From IMG/VR virus record IMGVR_UViG_3300027754_000067, positions 1 through 64,000 of that record: a stretch of 64,000 nucleotides of DNA; one strand, given 5' to 3'. The DNA comes from a virus. Within the stretch, counting starts at the first letter, position 1, and each line of letters begins with the position of its first letter. Below the pieces are notes generated by a model. The model saw nothing but the letters and a program-made list of their open reading frames with translations, was not told where the DNA came from and did no database searches. The position numbers were made by a program, and so were the translations under genes. Below, one piece after another: positions 16,196 to 24,146 of this stretch.

Positions 16196-16579
16196 ATGAA
16201 GAAGTACATTCCTTGTGGAACATCTACTCATATCAGCACGTCTGGGTTCATCAATTATTTTGGTAATTCTACTGAGACCATTGATCAAATGGTAAACCGT
16301 GTATTTAAGGAAACACCAAACAGTGTTGTAATTAATGGTACTGACAATTGGTATGCCAATACATTTGCCAAGCCAGAAGCTGTGTTCAATGAACACTTTA
16401 AAATGAGCAAAGAGCCTATCGCTTTTTTCCATACTGGTACCAGCGGCATTAGTTCAACTGGTATTGTTATTGCAATCGAAGATTATAATGCTTTGAGTAA
16501 GGCATATCAAGAAAAATACGGATTTGCCATGGATAAAAAGATGAAGATTTACTTTGACAAATCCAGCAACAAAGGGTAA
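16196..16579 (+). CDS. unidentified protein, 127 aa
   Basis: Canonical class L promoter TTGACA 16161-16166, TAAGGT. Soluble, Gly/Ser/Thr-rich (HTGTSGISSTGIVIAIEDY). The last residues DKSSNKG are encoded by the promoter of the next gene: its -35 and spacer are in frame and the stop TAA lies within the -10 region. Confidence 0.7.
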   Translation: MKKYIPCGTSTHISTSGFINYFGNSTETIDQMVNRVFKETPNSVVINGTDNWYANTFAKPEAVFNEHFKMSKEPIAFFHTGTSGISSTGIVIAIEDYNALSKAYQEKYGFAMDKKMKIYFDKSSNKG

Positions 16580-16587
16580 GGTAAAAG

Positions 16588-16943
16588 TGTCAACTACTCA
16601 CAGGACTAGCCTGTGAGCTTGCAAATAGTTTTTAAAGCTATTCACGATTGGCCTGTTGACTTTGGCCTGCCCATAAGTCAAGTTGGCGAAGCCAACTTGT
16701 GATACAGGGTGTTTTGCTGCTTGCAAAAGCAGCAAATTATCCTTTTAAATAACTGTTTTAACCATTCTTTTTGGGAATGGTGCCTTCGAGGATAAACATA
16801 GTTAAAATGGTTTGATAAACAAATTCATATTAACTATACTTTAGATATAGTGTTTTTGGAGTTAAAAAATGTATAAAATTACTTTTCGGAAAATTGATTC
16901 GCATTCCTCCCACGGGACAAGCCCGTGGGTTTCCTGCTCATGA
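16588..16943 (+). mobile_element. non-autonomous IS200/IS605-type palindrome element
   Basis: Five hairpins in 350 bp and no transposase: CTCACAGG/CCTGTGAG (16597-16617), CAAGTTGGC/GCCAACTTG (16679-16699), TGCTGCTT/AAGCAGCA (16715-16734), ACCATTC/GAATGGT (16761-16781), CCCACGGG/CCCGTGGG (16909-16929). Subterminal hairpins at both ends without terminal inverted repeats are typical of this family. It separates a class L promoter (ending ...GGTAAAAG) from the ATG at 16947. Left boundary approximate. Confidence 0.7.
16869..16943 (+). CDS. 24-codon ORF inside the mobile element
   Basis: MYKITFRKIDSHSSHGTSPW... with GGAG 8 bases before ATG and a promoter TTGATA 16815, 17 bp, TATACT. The frame passes through the right-end hairpin. 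It may be the remnant start of a transposon gene; translation uncertain. Confidence 0.3.
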   Translation: MYKITFRKIDSHSSHGTSPWVSCS

Positions 16944-16946
16944 AAT

Positions 16947-17273
16947 ATGAAAGCAGAAGATCACGAGGAACTTACAGAAATTTACGAGCAGATGCAGGAG
17001 CTAGTACACCGTGCAGAAATGATTATGGTGCGTGAAGGTGGCATTGTTTATGAGCAAGCAAGGGGTTATTGGCTTGCCAGTTTTAAAACTGCTCTTTCAA
17101 AGGATCATAGTTATATTGGCGGCTGTATGTTTACAATGCAGGATGCCGTTGATCACACATTAATTGATGAAGATGATGATGAGGATATTGATGACGATAT
17201 TGATGAAGATGAAGCTGAATATTGTGACGATGCTGATGAAGATGATGACGATGATCTTTTGCCGGAAGATTGA
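16947..17273 (+). CDS. paralog of the gene at 39710, with acidic tail, 108 aa
   Basis: DHEELTEIYEQMQELV, MVREGGIVYEQARGYWLA match the first 70 residues of 39710. The C-terminal 40 residues are almost only Asp/Glu (DEDDDEDIDDDIDEDEAE). Its original class L promoter is now 350 bp away across the inserted element; a promoter inside the element (16815-16843) may drive it. Confidence 0.75.
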   Translation: MKAEDHEELTEIYEQMQELVHRAEMIMVREGGIVYEQARGYWLASFKTALSKDHSYIGGCMFTMQDAVDHTLIDEDDDEDIDDDIDEDEAEYCDDADEDDDDDLLPED

Positions 17274-17319
17274 TGAATAATCCTTTGACAAATCCAACCA
17301 GATAGGATAAGGTAAGAGC

Positions 17320-17619
17320 ATGAAGTTCAAGTCGCATCCCGTGGATACCAATGGCATGTGTCTGATTACCTATATTGATGGTGTAAAGATGCAAGATATT
17401 ATTGATAATTTTCCTTCTGGAAAGATGGAAGGTTATTATGAGCCTGAAAAGGGATATCATGGGGATTATGAGGTAGGCTTTGTCGAGGAAGTATCAGGAG
17501 CAACCTATTATGTTTATTCCCGATTTGGGGAAGTTCGTATTGGTGGTTATGATCCTGGCGATATGATTAGGACTGAAGAGCTTACTAACTTTATTGTCTC
17601 CAGTGTGCATTCTTCTTGA
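17320..17619 (+). CDS. unidentified protein, 99 aa
   Basis: Canonical class L promoter TTGACA 17285-17290, TAAGGT, AAGAGC, ATG. No family recognised. Its final codons overlap the next promoter's -35. Confidence 0.72.
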   Translation: MKFKSHPVDTNGMCLITYIDGVKMQDIIDNFPSGKMEGYYEPEKGYHGDYEVGFVEEVSGATYYVYSRFGEVRIGGYDPGDMIRTEELTNFIVSSVHSS

Positions 17620-17667
17620 CGGAATAACAAAAACAATCTATAACATCACTCGAAGGGAAACAAAAAC

Positions 17668-18108
17668 ATGGCTCAGAACTACATGCAATTTTCAGAAGTT
17701 ATTGACAATCTCACTGTCGAGGAGCATGATTGGTTTAAGAAGGCTCTTGCCTTGAATGATGATGGTTGTTATGATGATGGTGTAGAGCCTCCTGCATGGT
17801 GGGATGACAGTACAGAATCCTTTGGCTTTGAATATGATTTGGGTCAAAGCGAGATTCAGTTTTACTCTGAGGAGTATGGCAATATTAATTCTGTGCAAGC
17901 ATTGGTTAGTGAGTTTATCAGTTTGTTCCGCAAGGATTATGTTTTTACTCTATCTTGGTCTGAATCTTGCAGTAAGATGCGTGTTGGGGAGTTTGGTGGT
18001 GGTGGGATGATTGTTACTCTGGATGAGACAAGGTTTCAGAATGTTTGGGGATGGCTACAATCAGAGAAGAAGCGGATTACTGAATCACGGCTTTCCGAGA
18101 GCCTCTAA
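17668..18108 (+). CDS. conserved protein, 146 aa
   Basis: Class S promoter TTGACG 17616, 17 bp, TATAAC; leader with GAAGGGAAAC. The EEHDWFKKAL, SVQALVSEFI and CSKMRVGEFGGGGMIVT segments resemble a protein seen in phages and some bacteria; no known function. A stem-rich 3' end follows. Confidence 0.75.
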   Translation: MAQNYMQFSEVIDNLTVEEHDWFKKALALNDDGCYDDGVEPPAWWDDSTESFGFEYDLGQSEIQFYSEEYGNINSVQALVSEFISLFRKDYVFTLSWSESCSKMRVGEFGGGGMIVTLDETRFQNVWGWLQSEKKRITESRLSESL

Positions 18109-18180
18109 TAGCCTCTGGAGAGGAAGCAAACGAACGGGGATGAGTCATTGTGGCTTATCCCTGTTTTGCTGTTTGTGGGT
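18104..18180 (+). other. 3' hairpins after 18108
   Basis: CCTCTGGAGAGG at the stop codon, then a long stem AACGGGGATGAG / CTTATCCCTGTT with two G-U pairs, flanked by CAAAC/GTTTG. No U-run. Confidence 0.5.
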
Positions 18181-18257
18181 CATTTAGAAGAATTGCGGCA
18201 ATTATTCAATGGAATAATAATCTTGATCTATTTGGTTTGTTATGCTATAACAATAGC

Positions 18258-18488
18258 ATGAGCAACAGGAAAGAAGATCATGATCAATCAGGGCGCAAGC
18301 AATGCGTTAATTGTTTGAGGTTTGAGGATTTAAGGTTATTGCGTTATGGCAAGGCATTAATTCCAGTTCATAAGATTAATTGGGTAAAGATCATTGGTAT
18401 TCCAGGAACCAAAGGTGAGGGAAAGAGGTTTCCATCAGGAAGCAATCTTTGTTTGGATTGTATGTTTTGTTTTGAAGCAGTTGAGTAA
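18258..18488 (+). CDS. zinc-ribbon protein, 76 aa
   Basis: Start chosen by the class L promoter TTGATC 18223-18228, TATAAC, AATAGC, ATG; the frame is open further upstream but lies before the predicted start. CVNC and CLDC pairs about 40 residues apart. Confidence 0.72.
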   Translation: MSNRKEDHDQSGRKQCVNCLRFEDLRLLRYGKALIPVHKINWVKIIGIPGTKGEGKRFPSGSNLCLDCMFCFEAVE

Positions 18489-18566
18489 GTTTTGCGGCAA
18501 ACATATTAAAAATAATATTGCTTGACTTCTCCAGTAAGATAAGATAAGATAGGATAGAATAAGAAC

Positions 18567-18815
18567 ATGAGTGAACGATATAATATAAGTGATAAGGTCA
18601 CTGTAAACAAGGATATTTACCGAATCGATCATATCAGTCGTGCTAAGGTTCTATATGCATCTTTAGGAGAGATTGGCACGATTATTGAAATCTTTCGTCC
18701 ACAACCAACTGCTGGTGGCGGATATGTCAAAACTCCATTTTATGCAAAAGTAAAGATGGATGTTTGTAATGGAATTAAAACTTTCCGGCTAACTTCTTTG
18801 TCTAGAGTAGTGTAG
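18567..18815 (+). CDS. small beta-rich protein, 82 aa
   Basis: TTGACT, 17 bp, TAAGAT, then 16 bases to ATG built of GATAG-like 5-base repeats (two extra units). Pattern GEIGTIIEI...FYAKVKMD suggests an SH3-like barrel. Unknown function. Confidence 0.68.
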   Translation: MSERYNISDKVTVNKDIYRIDHISRAKVLYASLGEIGTIIEIFRPQPTAGGGYVKTPFYAKVKMDVCNGIKTFRLTSLSRVV

Positions 18816-18819
18816 GAAC

Positions 18820-19080
18820 ATGATTAAGAAGCAAAACAAGGATAAGCTGGTTGCAGCTGCTCTTCGTCAACAAGCAAGAATGTTGATTGAAAACCCAGGT
18901 TTGGCAACCCTTGAGGAAGCACAATGTTTGGATCGTGCTTTGCGTTCTTGTAAAGCTATTGGTGGTTCTGATATTGTTTGGCCTCGTTGGGTTGTTTACT
19001 CTGAGAGGCATGGATGGAATACTGAAGTTGAGCAAAAGTTTAACCCTAAATGGGGTTATTATTATCCAGAAAAGCTTTGA
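18820..19080 (+). CDS. unidentified protein, 86 aa
   Basis: AGGA ribosome site 4 bases after the previous stop. N-terminal helix (KLVAAALRQQARMLIENP), then an aromatic C-terminus. Confidence 0.7.
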   Translation: MIKKQNKDKLVAAALRQQARMLIENPGLATLEEAQCLDRALRSCKAIGGSDIVWPRWVVYSERHGWNTEVEQKFNPKWGYYYPEKL

Positions 19081-19111
19081 TTTCCCTGAAACCTCCTGAT
19101 AGGATAGAAAC

Positions 19112-19396
19112 ATGAATATTGGATCTTTGTATCAGGTTAAGAAGCATTCTTGGTTATTGTTTCCAACAAAGGAACTCGTAACCTACTACCCCTCCGTCGT
19201 CGGCTACGCCGATGCCGCTTGGTACGCCGCTAGGTACAGCTGCAATGTGACTTATTTTTCTCCAGATTCCTTTGTTGTATTTCTTGAAGAAGATGGAATG
19301 CTCAAGAAGTTTCTAACTTCAGAAGGTTTGATTGGTTGGACTCGGTTTGGTGAAGATGAAAGTTATAACGAAAGCTTTGAAGAAGTGAAGCCATGA
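19112..19396 (+). CDS. GxLY-family protein, tandem copy 1, 94 aa
   Basis: Class L promoter TTGATT 19077-19082, TAGGAT, AGAAAC, ATG. IGSLYQVKK, VVFLEEDGMLKKFLTSEGLIGW. Residues 26-47 are encoded by a GC-rich patch (about 19196-19245), out of character with the AT-rich flanks. Overlaps the next copy as ATGA. Confidence 0.75.
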   Translation: MNIGSLYQVKKHSWLLFPTKELVTYYPSVVGYADAAWYAARYSCNVTYFSPDSFVVFLEEDGMLKKFLTSEGLIGWTRFGEDESYNESFEEVKP

Positions 19397-19725
19397 ACAT
19401 TGGATCTTTGTATCAGGTTAAGAAGCGTTTTTGGTTATTGTTTCCAACAAAGGAAATCGTTACCCGGCGAGCCGCCGAAGCTGGTGCCCTCACCGACGCT
19501 GACAGCATCACCGGCTACGCCAATAACGAAAATGCAGTTTGGTACGCCGCTAGGTATAGCAGGCTGTATAACTGCAATGTGACTTATTTTTCTCATGATA
19601 CCTTTGTTGTATTTCTTGAAGAAGATGGAAAGTTCAAGAAAGTCTTGACTTCTGAAGGTTTGATTGGTTGGACTCAGTTTAATGAAGCTTGGCTTGGATG
19701 CTTTGAAGAAGTGAAAAGCGAATAA
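19393..19725 (+). CDS. GxLY-family protein, tandem copy 2, 110 aa
   Basis: Nearly identical first 19 codons and C-terminal half to copy 1, but the GC-rich middle (about 19460-19560) is 16 residues longer (RRAAEAGALTDADSITGYA). The difference between copies is confined to this patch. Confidence 0.75.
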   Translation: MNIGSLYQVKKRFWLLFPTKEIVTRRAAEAGALTDADSITGYANNENAVWYAARYSRLYNCNVTYFSHDTFVVFLEEDGKFKKVLTSEGLIGWTQFNEAWLGCFEEVKSE

Positions 19726-19764
19726 TCCCTTGACTTCTCCATAACGTTCTGATAGGATAGAAAC

Positions 19765-19938
19765 ATGAGTGAAGAACGGAAAGAGGCAATCTATGAGGTT
19801 GCAATGGCGATTCGCAGTCCTTTGATGATGATGTGCGCTCCAGAAAGAGTAAGGATTATGGCTCTTGCTGTCGAACATAGCATCACCGCAGCAGAGCTTT
19901 TGGAGTTCTTCTCTATTAAGAAGGCTCGCAAAACATAA
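19765..19938 (+). CDS. unidentified small protein, 57 aa
   Basis: Class L promoter TTGACT 19730-19735, TAGGAT, AGAAAC, ATG. Two predicted helices (ERKEAIYEVAMAIRS; VRIMALAVEHSITAAELLEFF). The second resembles a helix-turn-helix in spacing, but this is not firm. Confidence 0.62.
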   Translation: MSEERKEAIYEVAMAIRSPLMMMCAPERVRIMALAVEHSITAAELLEFFSIKKARKT

Positions 19939-19952
19939 AAAGGAACTATAAC

Positions 19953-20135
19953 ATGACTGGATATATGTCATTTGGTATGCTGCGTATTCAAGAACGATTT
20001 CAATTTTCCAATCCATATATCAATTTGAATGCAAGTGGTACAATCAACGAAAAGATTTCTTCGCAAAAATACAAAGTTCCAGATGGGATTGTTTACGGCA
20101 CACAATCTGTAACTGGTGTAAAGATAATTCTTTAG
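19953..20135 (+). CDS. unidentified small protein, 60 aa
   Basis: AAAAAGGAAC ribosome site; second cistron after 19765. No family recognised. A GCGGCAAACA box follows at 20135. Confidence 0.6.
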   Translation: MTGYMSFGMLRIQERFQFSNPYINLNASGTINEKISSQKYKVPDGIVYGTQSVTGVKIIL

Positions 20136-20194
20136 CGGCAAACACACAAATTATATTAATTGACTTCCTGTGATAGATGGGATAGTATAGAAAC

Positions 20195-20362
20195 ATGAGC
20201 AAAGACAATCGTCTTCGAGATTTTAGCTTTGACGTGTTTGATCTTGGAGCAAACATTGCTTATACCTTTCGTCTCCCTAAGATTGGAGATCAACTAAGAA
20301 AGGTAGCTGTACGCATCATACTGGGCAAGCAGACAAAGAATAACCGTACACATTCCTATTGA
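20195..20362 (+). CDS. unidentified small protein, 55 aa
   Basis: Class L promoter TTGACT 20160-20165, TAGTAT, AGAAAC, ATG. Basic C-terminus (LGKQTKNNRTHSY). The stop codon is part of the next gene's -35 box. Confidence 0.6.
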   Translation: MSKDNRLRDFSFDVFDLGANIAYTFRLPKIGDQLRKVAVRIILGKQTKNNRTHSY

Positions 20363-20393
20363 CAGATCCAGCATAATCAAATATAACAAACGT

Positions 20394-20651
20394 ATGGAGT
20401 ATCTAGTACAAGAGATCGTAAAAGCTGGCGGCATAGATAGATCATATCCTCAACCATCCAATAAAGATTGCAACCATAGAGTTCAGTATAGAGAGTATAC
20501 AGTAATTCTCCATTGGGATTTTATTGAAGTAATTCATTGGACTGGTTTTCCTTCTTTTTCTTCTGAAGAATGTACCTTTACGACCATTGAAGCAATAGAT
20601 CAGCTAATCGACACGCTAAATACTAAAAAGGAAAATAATAAAAATGGCTAA
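20394..20651 (+). CDS. unidentified protein, 85 aa
   Basis: Class L promoter TTGACA 20359-20364, TATAAC, AAACGT, ATG. Trp-rich centre (VILHWDFIEVIHWTGF). Overlaps the next gene by 8 bases. Confidence 0.68.
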   Translation: MEYLVQEIVKAGGIDRSYPQPSNKDCNHRVQYREYTVILHWDFIEVIHWTGFPSFSSEECTFTTIEAIDQLIDTLNTKKENNKNG

Positions 20652-20859
20652 TGTTTACATCGTAGAAGCAATTTGGTATGGATCTGAATCTTGTACTGAG
20701 GGTAAACAGGTTATTGGTGTTTTTACCGCAAAGAATTATGCCGAAGAATTTGTTTCAACTAAAGTGAAACAAAAGAAAAATAACTGTAAATATAAATTTA
20801 AGGGAGACGTACTGGAATTTGACAGTGTAAGAATCTCGGAGGAGGAACTAATCAAATGA
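20644..20859 (+). CDS. VYIV-family small protein, 71 aa
   Basis: AAAAAGGAAAATAAT before ATG. MANVYIVEAIWYG, then IGVFTAKNYAEEF. Shares a beta-strand plus helix layout (VFxxxxxAxxF) with the next gene and with 33222. ATGA overlap downstream. Confidence 0.68.
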   Translation: MANVYIVEAIWYGSESCTEGKQVIGVFTAKNYAEEFVSTKVKQKKNNCKYKFKGDVLEFDSVRISEEELIK

Positions 20860-21041
20860 ACAGGGTATGGATTGTTTCTGGACAGCTTGATTATGGTACT
20901 GTTGTTTTGCGTGTATTCGATAATCCAGGTGCAGCACACAAGTTTGCTCTTGAAGTAGAGGGAACTCTAAATTACACTTTTGAAGATATTAAATATTTCT
21001 CTGTGTTTATTAGGGAATTTGAGGTAGAAACCAATGTCTGA
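20856..21041 (+). CDS. VYIV-family small protein, 61 aa
   Basis: CGGAGGAGG, a strong ribosome site. MNRVWIVSGQLDYG, LRVFDNPGAAHKFALEV. Third cistron of the 20394 operon; overlaps the next by 8 bases. Confidence 0.68.
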   Translation: MNRVWIVSGQLDYGTVVLRVFDNPGAAHKFALEVEGTLNYTFEDIKYFSVFIREFEVETNV

Positions 21042-21207
21042 TTTTGCACCAGAAACTATTAAAAAGGAATATTTTGTTGTTGCCACGATTATTCTTGTGT
21101 TAGCAGTGGCGATTGGTTATGCTTTTGGTGCTGATGCTGGATACAAGAAGGGTTTGGAAGATGGCGGTCATCAACCAACTTCACCCATTGCTCTAACAGC
21201 ACCATAA
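21034..21207 (+). CDS. single-span membrane protein, 57 aa
   Basis: Overlaps the previous gene by 8 bases. Residues 13-32 (YFVVATIILVLAVAIGYAFG) form a membrane segment, followed by a short polar C-terminus. Last gene of this operon. Confidence 0.62.
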   Translation: MSDFAPETIKKEYFVVATIILVLAVAIGYAFGADAGYKKGLEDGGHQPTSPIALTAP

Positions 21208-21250
21208 TATTAATATTGACAAATCCACCAACAAAAGGTATTCTAAGACC

Positions 21251-21715
21251 ATGAAGAAGATCACTGCAACGCAACTGAAGAACATTCTGGATCAGCACCA
21301 GCTTTGGATTCAAACCAATGGAAAGCAAGGAAATTGTGCAGACCTCACGGGTGAAAACCTCACGGGTGAAAACCTCTGGGGTGCAAACCTCCGTGGTGCA
21401 GACCTCACGGGTTCAAACCTCAGTTATGCAAACCTCCGTCGTGCAGACCTCCGTCGTGCAGACCTCCGTCGTGCAAACCTCACCCGTGCAAACCTCCGTG
21501 ATGCAAACCTCGAAGGTGCAAACCTCCTTGATGCAAACCTCAAAGCTGCATTCCTCGAAGGTGCAGACCTCACTGGCACGATTCTTGATAAGAAGGCAGA
21601 GAAGAAGGCAGAAATTGCTTCTGTCAATGCAGAAAGCACGATTCGCTCTGAGATTGAAGCGATTGCCAAGAAGCATGGCATGAAGATTGATTCAATCACT
21701 CTTAGTTTTCTGTGA
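21251..21715 (+). CDS. pentapeptide-repeat protein, 154 aa
   Basis: Class L promoter TTGACA 21216-21221, TATTCT, AAGACC, ATG. KNILDQHQLWIQT, about 17 repeats (two TGENL units), then a helical C-terminus ([18 protein letters not shown]) almost identical in DNA to that of 22631. Confidence 0.87.
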   Translation: MKKITATQLKNILDQHQLWIQTNGKQGNCADLTGENLTGENLWGANLRGADLTGSNLSYANLRRADLRRADLRRANLTRANLRDANLEGANLLDANLKAAFLEGADLTGTILDKKAEKKAEIASVNAESTIRSEIEAIAKKHGMKIDSITLSFL

Positions 21716-21757
21716 TCTATTTCCGCAACAATTCCCCAGCAAGAAAGTAAAGAAACC

Positions 21758-21991
21758 ATGTCAAGCGAATGCATCAAACTGAGTGTTGATAGGGCGACTT
21801 GTATTCTAGAGCATTACCGTTCATTGTGCGGCAAACATAACCTTGGAGATTATTCTTATCTCAGGGATTTGATTACTGATATTATGCATTATGTTACTGA
21901 AAAGAATCTTGGTGATGGGCCAGAAGATATGCTCATTGGAGCATCGGAGGTTTACCAGACCGAGCAAGAAGAGTCAGAGCCTCAAGATTGA
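21758..21991 (+). CDS. unidentified protein, 77 aa
   Basis: No clear -35; the leader AGCAAGAAAGTAAAGAAACC resembles a decayed class L promoter. Helical, with acidic tail EQEESEPQD. Confidence 0.62.
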   Translation: MSSECIKLSVDRATCILEHYRSLCGKHNLGDYSYLRDLITDIMHYVTEKNLGDGPEDMLIGASEVYQTEQEESEPQD

Positions 21992-22216
21992 GGTTTTACA
22001 CCATCCAATAGCCTCTCCAGAGGCTCCAATCTCTGTTTTCATCCGAATATACATCACCAACAAGGAAAGCCTCTAATAAGGCGATAAGGAGCCAGGGCAA
22101 CATTGATGCCACTGACTCTGAAGTTTTGCGGTCATCAGTGGAAGATAACCAATAGAAGAGACCCAATAACAAATTAAATAATTGACTTTAGTGCAATCAA
22201 CTGATAGAGTATTTCT
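21992..22216 (+). other. 225-bp intergenic stretch with hairpin and repeated motif
   Basis: Contains GCCTCTCCAGAGGC (22012) and CAGTGGAAGATAACCAATAG (22137), the latter found again at 46472 with one difference. No ORF. Ends with the class L promoter for 22217. Confidence 0.5.
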
Positions 22217-22585
22217 ATGTTGCGAATTATCCAAAATGGTCAAGTCATTCAAACTGTTGCATTCTTTAATCAGGGAGATCAGGTAACACTCCCTGATGGA
22301 ACTATTATTCAGTCTTATCTGACGGCTGATGGGCCTTCAGAAGAAATGATTATTACTGGAATTGATTATCCAGTTGACACTCCAAGGTTTTGTCAATTCT
22401 GTAAAACTCGGTTGCTACTGGCTCCACTACATTCCCGGCATCGGGATATCCGTAGATTCCAGATGAAGGATGGGTCATCTACTTGGCTTGCTACTTGCAT
22501 GGGGCCAGCTTGTTTGGAGGAATTCTCAAATCGATGCCGTCAACTGTCTCGTGATCCTAATGTGCACCATGGGCACGGACAGTAA
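22217..22585 (+). CDS. Cys-rich protein, 122 aa
   Basis: Class L promoter TTGACT 22182-22187, TAGAGT, ATTTCT, ATG. The C-terminal half has CQFC and CMGPAC pairs plus His-rich end (HHGHGQ), probably metal binding. Function unknown. Confidence 0.7.
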   Translation: MLRIIQNGQVIQTVAFFNQGDQVTLPDGTIIQSYLTADGPSEEMIITGIDYPVDTPRFCQFCKTRLLLAPLHSRHRDIRRFQMKDGSSTWLATCMGPACLEEFSNRCRQLSRDPNVHHGHGQ

Positions 22586-22630
22586 AAATAATCCTTTGAC
22601 TTCTCCGATCAAACAGGATAAGGTAAGACC

Positions 22631-22888
22631 ATGAAGAAGATCACTGCAACGGAACTGAAGAGCATTGTGGATCAGCACAAGCTTTGGCTTGATGGCAACG
22701 GAGGAATCCGTGCAAACCTCGAAGGTGCAGACCTCCATCGTGCAGACCTCCATCGTGCAGACCTCCATCGTGCAAACCTCGGGGGTGCAAACCTCACGAA
22801 TGCAAACCTCGTTGGTGCAGACCTCACGGGTGCAAACCTCGTTGGTGCAAACCTCTCGGATGCAAACCTCGTTGGTGCAGACCTCTGA
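22631..22888 (+). CDS. pentapeptide-repeat protein truncated by TGA, 85 aa
   Basis: Class L promoter TTGACT 22596-22601, TAAGGT. N-terminal [13 protein letters not shown] and 12 repeats, then TGA at 22886-22888 in the position of a repeat codon (CTC TGA GGT GCA). Confidence 0.8.
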   Translation: MKKITATELKSIVDQHKLWLDGNGGIRANLEGADLHRADLHRADLHRANLGGANLTNANLVGADLTGANLVGANLSDANLVGADL

Positions 22889-23119
22889 GGTGCAGACCTC
22901 AGAGGTGCAGACCTCACTGGTGCAGATCTCCGTGGTGCAAACCTCACGGGTGCAAACCTCGAAGGTGCAGACCTCACTGGCACGATTCTTGATAAGAAGG
23001 CAGAGAAGCAGCCCGAAGTTGTTTCTGTCAATGCAGAAAGCACGATTCGCTCTGAGATTGAAGCGATTGCCAAGAAGCATGGCATGAAGATTGAGTCAAT
23101 GACTTTTTCTCTGATTTAA
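22889..23119 (+). pseudogene. in-frame 3' half of the interrupted pentapeptide gene
   Basis: After the TGA the same frame continues through six more repeats and the common C-terminus ([14 protein letters not shown]) to TAA 23117-23119. TGA is a normal stop throughout this genome, so this half is probably untranslated, with nonsense suppression as the alternative. Confidence 0.75.
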
Positions 23120-23158
23120 TTTTTTGACTTCTCCGATCAAACAGGATAAGGTAAAAAC

Positions 23159-23326
23159 ATGAAGACCGAAAACAAGATTCGCAACTGGAATGCTGTTGCT
23201 GCTCACCAGCGTAACTCTGCTGGCCCCATGAAGGATAAGCGTCAAGCACGTCATCGAAGCAAGAATCAGTCCATCATGGAGCTTCTTGAGGAAGAAGACC
23301 TTGCTTTTAGCGATTACGATGATTAA
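23159..23326 (+). CDS. small basic/acidic protein, paralog of 3828, 55 aa
   Basis: Class L promoter TTGACT 23124-23129, TAAGGT, AAAAAC, ATG. NAVAAHQRNSAGPMKDKRQAR, then acidic end (LLEEEDLAFSDYDD). Same pattern as 3828. Confidence 0.72.
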   Translation: MKTENKIRNWNAVAAHQRNSAGPMKDKRQARHRSKNQSIMELLEEEDLAFSDYDD

Positions 23327-23392
23327 ATCAAACGATTGACTTCTGGCATCTGACCTGATACAATCAACCAATCAAAGGAAAGAGAAAACATC

Positions 23393-23611
23393 ATGGAATA
23401 CATCATTCGCACCAACATTCAGAGTTCTGTTATTAACGCTGCGGTTTACAATCCTCACCAGAGGGATCTGGTTGTGACGATGAATGGAGGGAGCAAGTAC
23501 GTTTACCGTCAGGTTCCTGTTGATACGGCTATTTCTCTTGTTACGGCCAAGAGTGCTGGATCATTCTTTAACAAGAACATTCGGAACAAGTTTCACTGCG
23601 ACAAGGGCTGA
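23393..23611 (+). CDS. KTSC-domain protein, 72 aa
   Basis: Class S promoter TTGACT, 17 bp, TACAAT, leader with AAAGGAAAGAG. SSVINAAVYNPHQRDLVVTM, KYVYRQVP, SAGSFFNKNI fit the KTSC domain, common in phages and sometimes linked to lysyl-tRNA synthetase. Function unknown. Confidence 0.8.
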   Translation: MEYIIRTNIQSSVINAAVYNPHQRDLVVTMNGGSKYVYRQVPVDTAISLVTAKSAGSFFNKNIRNKFHCDKG

Positions 23612-23627
23612 TTGATTGAGCGGTGGG

Positions 23628-23655
23628 TTGGCGCATACCGATTTAAGCACGCCAA
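23628..23655 (+). other. GCGCATAC hairpin element, copy 3
   Basis: GGTGGG, stem TTGGCG / CGCCAA (6 bp), loop CATACCGATTTAAGCA. Follows the KTSC gene. Confidence 0.7.
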
Positions 23656-23748
23656 AGGATTGCGGCAAACACATTAAAAAACAATAATAGCACTTGACTA
23701 TCTCTGACATTCTGGTAAGATCAAGCAATCGAAAGGCTGAAAACGATC

Positions 23749-24105
23749 GTGGGAACCAATGGAATTGTTTTGGTGCAGAAGGATTTCCATCATCGTAATG
23801 GCAAGGACTTTATTATTGCGGTTACTTCAAATGGGATGTGTGATAATCTGCTTGAGCTTGCAAAGCAACTTATGAAAACCGCAAAGAAGCGCAATGTGCT
23901 GGAAGCATTCGGCAATGCCGTTCCAAATGTCGTCTTCCAAGTGATGCAAGAAGTTGCGACTGCTACGGATGGCTGGGCTTTTGTTGACATTCTTAATAAT
24001 GCACAGTTTGTCTCGTATGCGGTAATTCTCCATCCAGCAACAGGAATGGTGCAGCGTTGGGAAGGGAATCTGGATGAGTTCCTCGGACAAGAAGAGCTTT
24101 CCTGA
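23749..24105 (+). CDS. unidentified protein, GTG start, 118 aa
   Basis: GTG 23749 preceded by GAAAGGCTGAAAACGATC, part of a leader family seen at 24757 and 25172. The nearby ATG is out of frame. Promoter TTGACT with TAAGAT. No family recognised. Confidence 0.65.
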   Translation: MGTNGIVLVQKDFHHRNGKDFIIAVTSNGMCDNLLELAKQLMKTAKKRNVLEAFGNAVPNVVFQVMQEVATATDGWAFVDILNNAQFVSYAVILHPATGMVQRWEGNLDEFLGQEELS

Positions 24106-24146
24106 AATCCTTTGACTTCCAACCTCAGAAACAGTAAGGTAATCAC

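Noticed and set aside
22886-22888. UGA recoding in this phage
   Set aside because: TGA ends dozens of intact genes here, so the single internal TGA is better read as a nonsense mutation.
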